A DNA stretch of 56,958 nucleotides from an uncultured Bacteroidota bacterium (GCA_902609095.1 CACLQQ010000007.1:1-56958); one strand, 5' to 3'. Positions 36,774 through 47,134 are shown, counted from the first letter of the stretch. The notes: generated by a model not told the origin, from the letters alone. Numbers and translations: made by a program.

Positions 36774-39122
36774 TTATCTAATAATCTGGATCTTTGTTGC
36801 ATACATTTTTCTGTTCTGATCCTGTAAAATCAGATAATACTGTCCAGATGGAATTTCACCCCATTCAATAACAGAGCTATTTATATTTAGTTGAAATTGT
36901 CTTCCTGTTGCGTAAATTAGCGTAGCTTTTGATAAATCTTCAGGACCATTTATAACCTGTGTATAATGAATTGCAGGGTTAGGATAAACTTCAAGTTCTA
37001 AGTTAGAAGCCTCATCAGTATATGAGCTGACATCATCGAATATGCTCAAGGCATCTATACCTGCTTCTAAAATATGATCTGGACTATCACCAGATATACT
37101 GAATTGGAGTTTTATGGTATCACTGTCCGTCCAATCTCCAACAGCTATTGACTCAGTACGCCACTCTGCATTTTCGTTAAACTCCCTGACATTAATAGTG
37201 TCTATATCGGTTAGTAAATAGACTTGTAACTTATCATTTGGCTCACCATTACCTCCCTCATTGAAAAACCAATAGTCGAATTCTATAATAGCATTGTCAA
37301 AGTTTGATAAATCTATTAAAGGTGAGGTGAGGATAGTAGGACCATTATCTACATCATCTGTAGATGCGGAGTCACTATTGTTTCCAGTTACATATGCTCT
37401 TGCGCCTAAGTCATTAGGGCTATCTTGGTTAGGGTTCGCGAAACCCACACCAAAATTAGTTCCCAAAGGAACAGCTCTGAACCATTGCCCAGACTGACTC
37501 GATCCACTCACTGTCCACCCTAAGTTTAAGTCAAAATTATCTTGATAGCCTCGTGATAATTGGTAATCTTTATTTATCTGTTGATCGATCTCAAGGCTAT
37601 CGTAGAGATAAGTGTATCCCCACTTGCCAACAACTACATTATAATTATCTATAGGTACATCTGAACGGTATGCCCCCTTTTCATTTGTAGAACTTGAAAA
37701 CTCTATATTCCCTTGAAGGGCAATAATCGCATCCTCAATAAGATCTTGGCTCTCGGCATCTGACACAGTACCAGAAATACGGAATGTTTGTTTAGGTAGC
37801 AGGGCAATATTTCTTAGTGTTAGTTCACCCTGAACAAGATTAATTGTTATTGTATCCGTGGTATAGTTGGGATGTGATACCTCCACCTGATACGAACCAG
37901 ATTCAGGTATTCCTGTAGCATACACACCTCTGGGATTTGATGTTTCTCCTTGAGCTAAATCAGATAGGATACTAACAGCAACTTTATTAATAGGTAATCG
38001 GGAGAATGAATCATATACAATTCCTTCTAAATAAGCTGCTCTTTGATAGTCGGCCTTTAAGATAAATAGACCATTATCCATATCAGTAGCTACTATGTTG
38101 CCAGATGGAAGGTATGGACTAACCCCCCAGTTTCCATTTGCATCTTGGGGGTTAGTATCATATTGAGCTATCCTGATCAGATTGTGTGGTCTCGACGCAT
38201 CTAATATGATAACCCCTTCGGTATACCATGAGGTTACGAGATAGCCATTATAGTAGTGAGTGTTATGGGGTAATATATCTGAATCATTAGCGGGCCTATA
38301 TTGATCTATCCTCAGAATGTTATTGATATCTGAGATGTCATAAGCATCTACATATGCATTCCCTTTTTCATCTGTTGTGAAGATAAATCGACCATCATCA
38401 GATGGCCATGCATTGTGCGTGAATACTGTAGAGGTGAATGTGTTGTTAACAAATATCGCATCACTTGAGTCTTGTATATTATATACCCCTAAGGCACCAG
38501 CTAAAATTTCAGAAGTGTACATGAAACTATCTTGAACGATAACATCATGAGCATAGGCTTGGTCCTGCACCCCTATTACTTGCGGAGTTTTCTGATCTTT
38601 CCTAAGATTTAGTGTAATAACTCCTCCAACCCCATTATTGCATCCTGCTAAATAGGCATGACCTTTAATCGTATCGATATAGATGTTGTGGCATCTCTTT
38701 ATAACATCAGTTTCCGAGCTTATCCTGACAGTATCTGTCCACATGGTAAAGCTTACACTGTTCGGAACATTTGTCATATCGATTATAGTTACCCCATCGT
38801 CTCCCTGATCAGCCACTCCATAGAGAAAGTTTTTATAGGATTTATAGTCTCTCCATACTGATCTGTCTCCTGGAATTTCTGCTATTAGTTGAGGTGAACT
38901 GGGGTCTGTTATATCATATATCTTACTGTCTGTACGATTGCCAGCGATTACATACTCTCGGGAGTTACTATCTACATATGTCCAAACATCATTGCCTATA
39001 TCGCTGAATCTGACATTGCTTAAGAGACTCATATTTAAGCAGTCCTGACCTGTCAATAGACATGCCAAAAATATAGAACAAAGGGCTAAACCAGATTTGT
39101 GTAATTGACTACTAGGGGTCAA
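36774..39122 (-). CDS. T9SS-exported choice-of-anchor-B protein with CarboxypepD_reg domains
   Basis: 782 residues from TTG 39122, with a hydrophobic signal segment (LALCSIFLACLLTGQDC). Residues 30-350 form LVIVD-type propeller repeats (YDITDPSSPQLIAEI, VTIIDMTNVPN, YNIQDSSDAIFV, VIILDASRPHNLIRI) of the choice-of-anchor-B type. Two carboxypeptidase-regulatory-like beta domains follow (LEGIVYDSFSRLPINKVAVSI, ISGTVSDAESQDLIEDAII), then a MAM/jelly-roll-like part with DNGPTILTSPLIDLSN. The end (LELEVYPNPAIHY...GQYYLILQDQNRKMYATKIQI) is a type A T9SS sorting domain, so the protein is exported and surface-bound. Substrate unknown. Confidence 0.88.
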   Translation of the reverse strand: MTPSSQLHKSGLALCSIFLACLLTGQDCLNMSLLSNVRFSDIGNDVWTYVDSNSREYVIAGNRTDSKIYDITDPSSPQLIAEIPGDRSVWRDYKSYKNFLYGVADQGDDGVTIIDMTNVPNSVSFTMWTDTVRISSETDVIKRCHNIYIDTIKGHAYLAGCNNGVGGVITLNLRKDQKTPQVIGVQDQAYAHDVIVQDSFMYTSEILAGALGVYNIQDSSDAIFVNNTFTSTVFTHNAWPSDDGRFIFTTDEKGNAYVDAYDISDINNILRIDQYRPANDSDILPHNTHYYNGYLVTSWYTEGVIILDASRPHNLIRIAQYDTNPQDANGNWGVSPYLPSGNIVATDMDNGLFILKADYQRAAYLEGIVYDSFSRLPINKVAVSILSDLAQGETSNPRGVYATGIPESGSYQVEVSHPNYTTDTITINLVQGELTLRNIALLPKQTFRISGTVSDAESQDLIEDAIIALQGNIEFSSSTNEKGAYRSDVPIDNYNVVVGKWGYTYLYDSLEIDQQINKDYQLSRGYQDNFDLNLGWTVSGSSQSGQWFRAVPLGTNFGVGFANPNQDSPNDLGARAYVTGNNSDSASTDDVDNGPTILTSPLIDLSNFDNAIIEFDYWFFNEGGNGEPNDKLQVYLLTDIDTINVREFNENAEWRTESIAVGDWTDSDTIKLQFSISGDSPDHILEAGIDALSIFDDVSSYTDEASNLELEVYPNPAIHYTQVINGPEDLSKATLIYATGRQFQLNINSSVIEWGEIPSGQYYLILQDQNRKMYATKIQIIR

Positions 39123-39200
39123 GATATATTATTTTAACCTTTATTAAACCGAAATTTGCCCAATTGTTGTTCTGGAGTAAGCATAAACAATGAAACTGTC

Positions 39201-39545
39201 GTGTCAATAAAGATCTATCATAATCCTCGTTGTCGGAAAAGCCGAGAAACATTAGATTTACTTAGAAGCAAAGGTATTGATCCGGAGATACGTGAGTATC
39301 TGAAACACCCTCTTGGTGTAGCTGAGTTGACTGAAATTTTAGAGCAGTTAAAGTTAAGTGCTAAAGACTTAGTGAGAAAATCTGAGCAGATCTATAAAGA
39401 CCACTATAAGAACAAAATGTTAACAGAAGCTCAGTGGATTCAAGCCATGGTTGACAATCCCAAACTTATAGAGCGTCCAATCGTAGTTGCTGATAAAAAA
39501 GCTGCTATCGGGAGGCCTCCAGAAAACGTACTTGAAATACTTTAG
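39201..39545 (+). CDS. arsC: ArsC/Spx-family thioredoxin-fold reductase (arsenate reductase-like)
   Basis: 114 residues from GTG 39201, the point where the family begins (SIKIYHNPRCRKSRETLDLL). The redox Cys is in NPRCRKS. The RPIVV motif near the C-terminus (LIERPIVVADKKAAIGRPPENV) and LKHPLGVAELTEIL complete the fold. This class reduces arsenate with glutathione/glutaredoxin, though many members have unproven substrates. No arsenic operon is nearby, so the name is a family label. It is divergent from the T9SS protein and convergent with the dead hybrid kinase, whose frame now runs into its 3' end. Confidence 0.9.
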   Translation: MSIKIYHNPRCRKSRETLDLLRSKGIDPEIREYLKHPLGVAELTEILEQLKLSAKDLVRKSEQIYKDHYKNKMLTEAQWIQAMVDNPKLIERPIVVADKKAAIGRPPENVLEIL

Positions 39546-39559
39546 TAATACCTTTTTTT

Positions 39560-41306
39560 TATTCACTTTTTCGCTCTTGTACTGAAATAATGTATTGAAA
39601 AAGTTGGTAGGGTTGAATGGCTTCATAATATGGTCATTCAAACCAGCTTTTAGGGCTTCCTAATTGACCTTGATAGATCTTAATGCTGTGAGAGCCAATA
39701 TCGGAATGTCCTGACTTGGTAACCTCAGTTTTCTGATTTCTCTCGTGGCGGTATAGCCATCTATTATTGGCATTTGAAATTCCATAAGTATCAAGTCAAA
39801 TTGCTCTCTTTTAACAAGATCTAAAGCTTCTGGTCCATTCATAACTATAGAAAACTGAGTGTTCCATTTCTTCAAGTACTGCTTGATCACCATGATATTC
39901 AACTTATTATCCTCGGCGACCAATATTTATAGGCCTTTCAGGTCTTTGGTTAAATCAATTGAATTCTTCTTTGCATTTGATACTGTTTCATTCTCTGATA
40001 TATCGAAGTCTATTTCAAAGAAAAACTTGGATCCTTCGCCATAGGTGCTTTCGACTTGAAGTTGGCTACCCATTAATTCAAGCAGTTTCTTACTAATGGG
40101 TAAACCTAAACCTGTCCCTCCATATAACTTAGTGGTAATCTTACTGGCTTGACTGAACTTATCAAAAATACGGTCAATTTGATCCTCTTTAATTCCAATT
40201 CCAGAATCAATGATTTCTACTAATACTATCACTCGATTTTTATCTATGAACTTTTTTGTTAGTACCAGTTGAACGTCTCCTTCTGTTGTAAACTTGGTAG
40301 CATTACTTACGAGATTACCTATAACTTATGATAGGCGGGTGGTATCACCTTTTATCGGGGTTGGCAACGAATTATCTTAGTTATTTTTAATTCAATTCCT
40401 TTTTCTTTAGTGTTCTACTGAGAAACGGTTAATTCCAGATATAAGTTTGTATAATGGGATATCTTCCTGTAGAATATCAATTTTACCCGCTTCAATTTTA
40501 CTGAAATCCAGAATGTCATTAATTCAGTAAATGATCTGATGAATATTTAAGGGCCTCCAAGTTCTCTTTGTTTTGATCATCCTTGTTCTGCATTATTAGG
40601 ATGTTCGAAACACCAACAATTGCATTCAAAGGTTTTCTTATCTCATGAGACATTGTCGAGAGGAATTCATCTTTGGCTCGACTTACCATTTCGACAGACT
40701 CTCGTGAGAATCTATAAGTTCACATCTTTAACTACGCTGTCAGTGATGTCAGATATAATACCTATCGTTCCTTCGACTACTCCTAAGTCGTTTTTTATTC
40801 TCGTTGCTTTCAATTCATACCATCGATGGTCTCCTTTATCATTATATCGTTCTATTACTCCATGAACTTTAGGTTTAGCGTTGTCATTGAGTTCATCAAA
40901 TACATAAGAGCTATCTTCCATAAAGAAGCGTTTCAAGCTTATTAAAGGTTTACCTATGGCACTAATCTTATTATTAGGCGCCAAAAGCTATAGGCTTTAT
41001 TGGTATAGGTCAAGATGCCTTTACCATCCAAAATAAATAGAATCTCCTTGATATTATTTACTACCAGATCATAGCTGCGGTTCATTACAGCTATTTCACA
41101 ATTTTTTATTTTAAATCTTCTGATAGTAATTTGTTGGATTTCTAAAGTTCCTGAGAGCTCTATACAATTATTTTTTCCAAATGGCGTATGTCACTATCAT
41201 TTGAGTTGTGGGCTTGATTAATTACTTCCAAAAAAGGAGCAATTTGCTCTCGAGTTTCAAGGCCTATATCAAACCTCTTAAGCTGTCTTTTTAGTAACCT
41301 ATGCAT
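39560..41306 (-). pseudogene. Dead FIST-linked PAS hybrid histidine kinase
   Basis: From ATG 41306 the frame reads MHRLLKRQLKRFDIG...FLEVINQAHNSNDSD, then several stops (TAG after LEKIIV, TAG after SSQEL). Next come a PAS/PAC domain (IERYNDKGDHRWYELKATRI, VEGTIGIISDITD), a HisKA box STMSHEIRKPLNAIVG with His kept, HATPase_c (IDSGIGIKEDQ, GGTGLGLPISKKLLELMG) and a receiver (LILMEFQMPIIDGY) in which the phospho-Asp is replaced by Glu. A TAG at 39660 and a frameshift near the end follow. It begins 14 bp after the FIST gene and would have been the kinase of that FIST sensor. Multiple nonsense codons and frameshifts make it a pseudogene. Confidence 0.9.
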
Positions 41307-41319
41307 TTCGTTTACTTAA

Positions 41320-42436
41320 TTATTCAGCAAAAGTTGTTATGGTCATAGTTTGATTATGGAGTTTACAAGTAGTAAATTCTCCGAATGGCGCTATTTCTCC
41401 ATAGGAATAAAATCCTGTTATCGATGTTTGTGCATCTAAACTTTCTTTGACTGCTTCGATTTCCTCTTCAACTAATTGATTAATGGCTAACTTCCTCCTT
41501 GTACAACTTATCAAAATAGCTAACTTACCTTGTCCTACTGAAATCTGATTGCTTATTTCTGCTGAATCCGCGACTCCATCAATGAGTCTATCAATGTTTG
41601 CTTTCATCAATCTGACATAAGACCCTTCTGGAATGTCACCTGCAAAAGTTATGCTCTTATCTTCTTCATTAGCTCCTAGTAGCGTGCGTACTACAGGTTT
41701 GTTCCCATCAATTCTCAGGCTTAATGGAAAAAGTAGCCCAGGACCAGGAAGGTCATTGGCTTTATCACCTAATACCTCTTATATACATCGAGAGTGGGGC
41801 TACCATTTAATTCATAGATTACACTTCCCTGTGCCTTAGTAAATGATCGTTCTATTCCAAAGCTATCCCAACCGTCCTTAGAACCATATCCTATTTTTAA
41901 GTCCTTACCATAGAGTGTCAGAACTGCGATTTTTTTATCTTTTATTTCTCCGTTAATAACGAATTTTTTTCGAAGTCGGCACTATCTCCTGCTAATCCTC
42001 CAGTCACAGTTACCCCTTCTGGCAAATTTTCTGTGATTTCTTTAACGAGCTCGGCTCCATTTATGTTCAGCCCATCACTTAGTACGAAAAGGTATCTTAA
42101 ACCTTCTTTTTCAATTTGTTCGGTCAACTTAATACCGGTGTCTCGACTCTTAGACATCTCATTTATTGTTATTTCAGTGAGTCGAACCTCTGTTTTTTCA
42201 AATTTTACGGCGGTTAATGATATACTCTGATCTTTTACAGGATCATCCAATATCTCACCTGATGTACTACATCCTATGATCAAACTATCCTTAAATGAAG
42301 ATTTTAATTCATCGACAAATTCTGAGATGAATGGTACTTTAGAAGCAACGAATAACAGGAAAAACTGTGGTGTGAAATCTAATTCAGCTGCGTCGAAGCT
42401 TAATAAGTCGTCTATTGACTTTTGGTATGCTCTCAT
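41320..42436 (-). pseudogene. Dead FIST-domain sensor protein
   Basis: From ATG 42436 the FIST_N half is intact (FFLLFVASKVPFISEFVDELK, IIGCSTSGEILDD, FVLSDGLNINGAELVKEI, TGGLAGDSADF). A frameshift in a run of A/T near 41955 leads to KIAVLTLYGKDLKIGYGSKDGWDSFG, a second near 41778 to the FIST_C half ANDLPGPGLLFPLSLRI, then GDIPEGSYVRLMKANIDRLIDG and a last open stretch ending in EIAPFGEFTTCKLHNQTMTITTF. FIST proteins are predicted small-ligand sensors paired with kinases. The matching kinase follows directly and is also broken. Confidence 0.9.
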
Positions 42437-42524
42437 TCTTTAGTGATTTAGTCATATCAAAAGGTTTTAAATTATGATAACTAAATGACAATTAAAAAAG
42501 CCTATACCCCACGTCTGATGTCGA

Positions 42525-43501
42525 TTATTTTAATAAAGGTTGAATAAAAGTTACGATAGAAACTTGAATTTTGGACCAATTTGATGTTCTAATCCCATTG
42601 AATATGACATGACTATGGGCATTATCGAATGCTACTCTTTCCTTATTGGTAGGAGGGATTTATAATTTATCATAAAATTCTAACATTGCATAAGCACTTA
42701 CGACTTTATCTTGTTTCGTCATTTTTGTAATATTAGGATATTTGAACAGGTATATCGATTTTGGAAAATGTTTCTTCAGTCATAGTTTGTTCGATTAGCG
42801 CTTATAATACAATTAGACCATTAATGTGGTAATTCCCGGACCAGTGTTGTTTTTTTGATGCTCTTCAACTAACCTATATTCTCCTACGATCGTCTTGATA
42901 AATTGGCTTCCCCATGGTCCAGTTACCATGTTCGCTTTAAGGTCCTTAATTCTTTTATTTGGTGACATGAATACAAGAGAGTGAATCGATGGATCATTTG
43001 GCGCTAATGCGATGGATAGGGTGCTTCCTGTAAAGCAAGAAGCTAATATCACCTTTTTTCCAATTATATCTATGGCTATTGCCTCCTTAGTATCACCGAT
43101 CAAGTCTGCTGGAGTTAAATTGATAAAGGCATCATCATAATCTAACCCATGATCTTTGAGTCTTACTAAATATAGATTAGTTCCTAATGACTCTGCTAAT
43201 TCTCGATGAATTGGATCGCCCTTACCTTGATTTGCACTAAACCCATGGATGTATACAACGATATACGGCGTTTGGCGACGAGAACTATCCGCCCAGATTA
43301 TGCGGGCCTCGTTGTCATCTTTGAGATATGCTACTTGAGACTCTTTAGCGTATATAAGGCTGTCCAAGTCATCAATTACCCAATCAAGGCTTATATGGGT
43401 AAAGTATCCACTGGTTCATACTTTGTACGGGGCCCTAAAAACCATATTTTTAGCAACAGAGCCAATATGATCAATATTCCCCAAAGGAATTTTTTACCCA
43501 T
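42525..43501 (-). pseudogene. Dead alpha/beta-hydrolase
   Basis: From ATG 43501 the frame encodes a membrane anchor (MGKKFLWGILIILALLLKIW) and GPRTKYEPVDTLPI. It then shifts near 43390 into SLDWVIDDLDSLI and the core YIVVYIHGFSANQGKGDPI and LVRLKDHGLDYDD. The nucleophile elbow, normally GxSxG, reads ASCFTGS, so the catalytic Ser has become Phe. A stop at 42813, another frame change and a TAA after MLEFYDKL interrupt the C-terminus. That end is still recognisable by PPTNKERVAFDNAHSHVIFNGI, with the catalytic His region, and stops at 42525. It resembles esterases and carboxylesterase-like hydrolases with an N-terminal anchor. Confidence 0.88.
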
Positions 43502-43519
43502 AGTCTTGATGTGGTATAA

Positions 43520-43939
43520 TTAAAACATCTCTGTTCCTGCGAAATTAAAGCTTGATTCTATCTGAGCATTCTCATCAGAATCTGAACCATGAACGGCGTT
43601 TTCTCTGACATCAATAGCATATAATGCTCTAATAGTACCTTCTGCCGCCTCCGCCGGATTAGTAGCTCCAATCAAAGTCCTAAAGTCAACAACTGCATTA
43701 TCTTTTTCTAAAACAGCAGCAACGATAGGACCTGAAGACATAAACTCTACTAACTCACCATAGAATGGACGCTCCTTATGTACCGCATAAAATTCTCCAG
43801 CTTTTTCAGCCGATAATTTGGTGTATTTCATGGCTTTTATTTTAAAGCCAGCCTCATTAATCATCTTTAATATTGCTCCAATATGACCACTCCTTACTGC
43901 GTCAGGTTTAATCATAGTGAAAGTTACATTTCCTGCCAT
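43520..43939 (-). CDS. ndk: Nucleoside diphosphate kinase
   Basis: 139 residues. [23 protein letters not shown] is the usual start, [21 protein letters not shown] contains the nucleotide-binding loop, and the phosphorylated His lies in [12 protein letters not shown]. It transfers the gamma phosphate between nucleoside triphosphates and diphosphates in the cytoplasm. An upstream ATG at 43957 exists, but the -7 element at 43956-43963 overlaps it, so 43939 is preferred. The gene is divergent from the DHH phosphoesterase gene, an order often seen in Bacteroidota. Confidence 0.97.
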   Translation of the reverse strand: MAGNVTFTMIKPDAVRSGHIGAILKMINEAGFKIKAMKYTKLSAEKAGEFYAVHKERPFYGELVEFMSSGPIVAAVLEKDNAVVDFRTLIGATNPAEAAEGTIRALYAIDVRENAVHGSDSDENAQIESSFNFAGTEMF

Positions 43940-43955
43940 TTCTAATTTTTGCTGC

Positions 43956-43963
43956 AAAAGTAG
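43956..43963 (-). promoter_or_regulatory. Putative -7 element for ndk
   Basis: Minus-strand TACTTTTG (TAnnTTTG), 17 nt upstream of the ndk ATG at 43939. It decides between two possible start codons. Confidence 0.5.
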
Positions 43964-44087
43964 ATTATTATAAAGTTTTAGACATTATTTAACTCTTCAA
44001 TGATTATTGATTCATGAGGCAATGGCTGATCGCAGAACCCACGACACATCATTCTTAATTTTTATATTTTCGCCGTTTAGTTACGAT

Positions 44088-45083
44088 ATGGGAGAGTTAT
44101 CAGAGTTTAAGCAGAAGTTATCTAAACCAAGACCTATCACAATTATCACACATCGCAATCCGGATGGCGATGCTATTGGCTCATCTTTAGCCATGAAGTT
44201 TTTCTTGGAGAAGTATGGTCATGTTGTGAAGGTCGTCTTGCCATCTGACTATCCCGTTATCTTTGAATATATGCCGCGGATTGTTGAGGCAATAATATAT
44301 GATCAAAACAAAAAGAAGGCTATTGACGCCATAGCCGAGGCTGAGATTTTATTTTGCCTTGACTTCAATGGTTTGGATCGTGTTGATACGCTCGGACCAT
44401 ACGTCCAAGATGCAAAGGCATACAAGGCTCTAATCGATCATCATATTGACCCTGAGCCTTTTGCTGATTACTATCTATCTGATACTTCGGCGAGCTCTAC
44501 ATGCGAGTTGGTATATCAGTTTATCGCAGATCTCGACGAAAAGAAGAAAATGGATCTCGATATTGCTAATTGTCTTTTTACGGGTCTGATTACAGATACT
44601 GGATCATTTACCTATGCCACTAATCCCAACGTATTCAGAGTGGCTGCTGATCTAAAGGAGATGGGGGTAGATGACTATCAGTTGAATGATTACATATTCA
44701 ATGCTTGGACGGAGAGGCAACTCGTCATATTAGGCCATGCACTGAGAAACCGAATGAAGTTGTATAAGGAGCTGTCAGCTGGTGTAATATATCTAACAAA
44801 GCAGGATTATAAGAAATATCAAATATCACGCGGAGACACTGAAGGGGTGGTAAATTACCTACTCAAGATTAAGGGGATGAAGGTAGCCGCATTTATTAGA
44901 GAGATGCCCGGTGGTGATATTCGATTATCTTTGCGCAGCAAAGGTGATATATCTATGCAGGAATTAGCTAGTGAACATTTCAATGGCGGAGGTCATAAAA
45001 ATGCCTCAGGAGGATCATCATCCATGTCCTTGAAAGAGACAATGGATAAGTTTGTTTCTGTGTTACCATATTATTTAAAGTAA
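44088..45083 (+). CDS. nrnA: DHH-DHHA1 phosphoesterase, NrnA-like
   Basis: 331 residues from ATG 44088 (MGELSEFKQKLSKPRPITIITHRNPDGDAIGSSL). The DHH metal motifs are present: HRNPDGDAIG, LDFNG, ALIDHHIDP and TDTGSFTYA. The C-terminal DHHA1 domain ends with EHFNGGGHKNASGGSS. Such enzymes degrade nanoRNA (2-5 nt) and dephosphorylate pAp in the cytoplasm. An upstream ATG at 44007 would add 27 residues that do not resemble the family. An FKBP gene follows 18 bp downstream. Confidence 0.94.
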   Translation: MGELSEFKQKLSKPRPITIITHRNPDGDAIGSSLAMKFFLEKYGHVVKVVLPSDYPVIFEYMPRIVEAIIYDQNKKKAIDAIAEAEILFCLDFNGLDRVDTLGPYVQDAKAYKALIDHHIDPEPFADYYLSDTSASSTCELVYQFIADLDEKKKMDLDIANCLFTGLITDTGSFTYATNPNVFRVAADLKEMGVDDYQLNDYIFNAWTERQLVILGHALRNRMKLYKELSAGVIYLTKQDYKKYQISRGDTEGVVNYLLKIKGMKVAAFIREMPGGDIRLSLRSKGDISMQELASEHFNGGGHKNASGGSSSMSLKETMDKFVSVLPYYLK

Positions 45084-45101
45084 AAAGCTTAAAAAGTATA
45101 A

Positions 45102-46004
45102 ATGATAAATAAAATAATTTTATCACTTTCAATTATTAGTCTCATCGCAATTGGTTGTGAAGATAGTAGCACAGGAGTAAAGAGAGCTAAGATTTCCGGT
45201 TATGAGTACGAGGTATACAGTGCAGGTACTGGAGCTAAAGTACAGGAGGGGGAGTATGTCTATTTTCAGATGGATGTAAAAGATGACAAAGGGACAATGT
45301 TACAGTCCTATCGTAATCAAAAGGTTATGCCTTCTGTTAAGATAGCACCTGCAGACGATATGGTTAGAAAACAAAACCCCATAGTTGATGTACTGTCTCA
45401 CCTTTCTGTTGGAGATAGTGTCGCTATAATTGTTCCAACGGACTCTATTCCTAATCTACCCGTAGGATATGAGGATGTGAAGAGTTTAAACTACGTTGTT
45501 GTAGTGAGTGAAACTATGGATGAAGCGGCTTACAAAGCAGGAATCGTAGAACAGCAGGCCGCAGAAAAGGAGGCAATGATGAAGCTAAAAGAACGATTGC
45601 CAGAGGTTTCAGAGCTAACTACGAAAACGCTAACTGCCTACAAGAATGGGAGTCTGGATTTGCAAGAAACTTCATCTGGATTAAAGTATCATATCCATGA
45701 GGCAGGTACAGGAGACACTCCCACAAAAGACAGAATGTTAACTATGCAATATTTTGGCGCTTTAGTAGATTCTGAGACTCCGTTTGATAACTCTTTTGAT
45801 AGGGGTAGAGGGTTTTCATTCAGAGTAGGACAAGGTGGAGTCATTCGTGGATGGGATGAGGCTGCATTGTTTTTACCTATTGGAACTAAAGCTTCTCTAT
45901 TTATTCCAAGCGAATTGGGATATGGAGTGACGGGATATCCACCATCTATTCCACCTAATGAAGAGTTATACTTCTATGTGGAAGCAGAAGAACTACTGTA
46001 TTAA
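45102..46004 (+). CDS. FKBP-type peptidyl-prolyl isomerase lipoprotein
   Basis: 300 residues. The lipoprotein signal (MINKIILSLSIISLIAIGC) puts it in the periplasm or outer membrane. Residues 35-140 form a first FKBP-like domain (GYEYEVYSAGTGAKVQEGEYVYF, LSHLSVGDSVAIIVPTDS). A helical linker follows and a second, canonical FKBP domain covers residues 190-300 (TSSGLKYHIHEAGTGDTP, FDNSFDRGRGFSFRVGQGGVIRGWDEA, IPSELGYG, IPPNEELYFYVE). It catalyses cis-trans isomerisation of prolyl bonds during folding of envelope proteins. It is probably co-transcribed with the nrnA-like gene. Confidence 0.94.
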   Translation: MINKIILSLSIISLIAIGCEDSSTGVKRAKISGYEYEVYSAGTGAKVQEGEYVYFQMDVKDDKGTMLQSYRNQKVMPSVKIAPADDMVRKQNPIVDVLSHLSVGDSVAIIVPTDSIPNLPVGYEDVKSLNYVVVVSETMDEAAYKAGIVEQQAAEKEAMMKLKERLPEVSELTTKTLTAYKNGSLDLQETSSGLKYHIHEAGTGDTPTKDRMLTMQYFGALVDSETPFDNSFDRGRGFSFRVGQGGVIRGWDEAALFLPIGTKASLFIPSELGYGVTGYPPSIPPNEELYFYVEAEELLY

Positions 46005-46047
46005 TTTGACCTGAATATTATTTTCTGATCATAAACGAAAGGATAGA

Positions 46048-47134
46048 ATGACTGCAGAACAACTCGCAGACTTACAAGCTCGACTGTCAGACCTGAGGAG
46101 GTATCTTTGACGTTGATAATCGTCAGCTACAGATAGAAGATAAGGAACAAGAATCGCTCGATCCAAATTTTTGGAATAATCCAGATAGGGCTGAAACGAT
46201 CTTGAGAGAATTGAAAGTTCATAAGAACTTGGTCAAACAATACACAGAGGTCGAGGATCACATTAATGATCTGGAAATTTTGTTTGAATTTCAGAAAGAA
46301 GGGGAGGCAACAGAAGAGGAAGTTAGAAAGCAGTACGACTCGACCATCAAAACCCTGGAGGAGGCTGAGTTTAAGTCAACACTCAATAAAGAGGAGGATG
46401 AGCTATCCGCAGTAATAGAAATCAATGCTGGAGCTGGTGGGACTGAAGCCTGCGATTGGGCCGAAATGCTTTACAGGATGTATGTACTCTATGGTGAGAA
46501 GAGCGGTCATAAAGTTAAAGAGCTAAATCGAGTGCCTGGAGATGTTGCCGGGGTTAGATCGGTGTCAATAGAGATAGGGGGAGATTACGCTTATGGCATG
46601 CTCAAAGGAGAAAATGGTGTGCACCGACTTGTTAGGGTAAGTCCATACAATGCACAGGGTAAGAGGATGACATCTTTTGCATCTGTATTTGTCCATCCAC
46701 TTATAGACAATAGGATAGAAATTGATGTAAACCCTTCGGATTTAGATTGGGATACGTTCAGAGCAAGTGGAGCAGGAGGGCAGCATGTTAACAAGACAGA
46801 GTCAGCCGTTAGGGTACGGCACTTGGCGTCAGGTATAGTTGTGGAGTGTCAGGAAGAAAGGTCTCAACACATGAATAGAGAAAAAGCGATTCAAATGCTT
46901 AAGTCGCGTCTCTATAAAGCTGAACTGGAGAGGAAGAGAGCGGAGAAACAAGCCGTAGAGTCTACTAAGATGAAAAATGAGTGGGGTTCTCAGATTCGAT
47001 CTTATGTTTTGGATGATCGCAGGGTTAAAGATCATCGAACCAATTATCAAACTCCTCAAACTGACGCAGTACTGAATGGCGACATCGGGGAATTCCTGAA
47101 GTCCTTTTTAATGTGGGAGGATCGTCCTTTTTAG
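46048..47134 (+). CDS. prfB: Peptide chain release factor 2, with programmed +1 frameshift
   Basis: The gene starts at ATG 46048 (MTAEQLADLQARLSDLRRYL), meets TGA at 46108 and continues in the +1 frame (DVDNRQLQIEDKEQES), so the product is 46048-46107 joined to 46109-47134, 361 residues. The site is the textbook one: Shine-Dalgarno-like AGGAGG at 46096-46101, three bases, then CTT TGA C. RF2 recognises this TGA, so low RF2 favours frameshifting and restores its own level. The GGQ motif is in GAGGQHVNKTESAVR and the SPF-type stop-codon recognition segment is VSPYNAQGKRMTSFAS. Unlike the broken genes around it, this frameshift is functional. Confidence 0.97.
46096..46111 (+). promoter_or_regulatory. 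Programmed +1 ribosomal frameshift site of prfB
   Basis: AGGAGGTATCTTTGAC: the internal Shine-Dalgarno-like AGGAGG, a three-base spacer, the slippery CTT and the in-frame TGA followed by C. Spacing and sequence are the same type as in E. coli prfB. Confidence 0.95.

Noticed and set aside
46048-46201. prfB looked broken by a TGA at codon 21
   Set aside because: The TGA lies in the classic CTTTGAC frameshift site with an internal AGGAGG, so the gene is intact.
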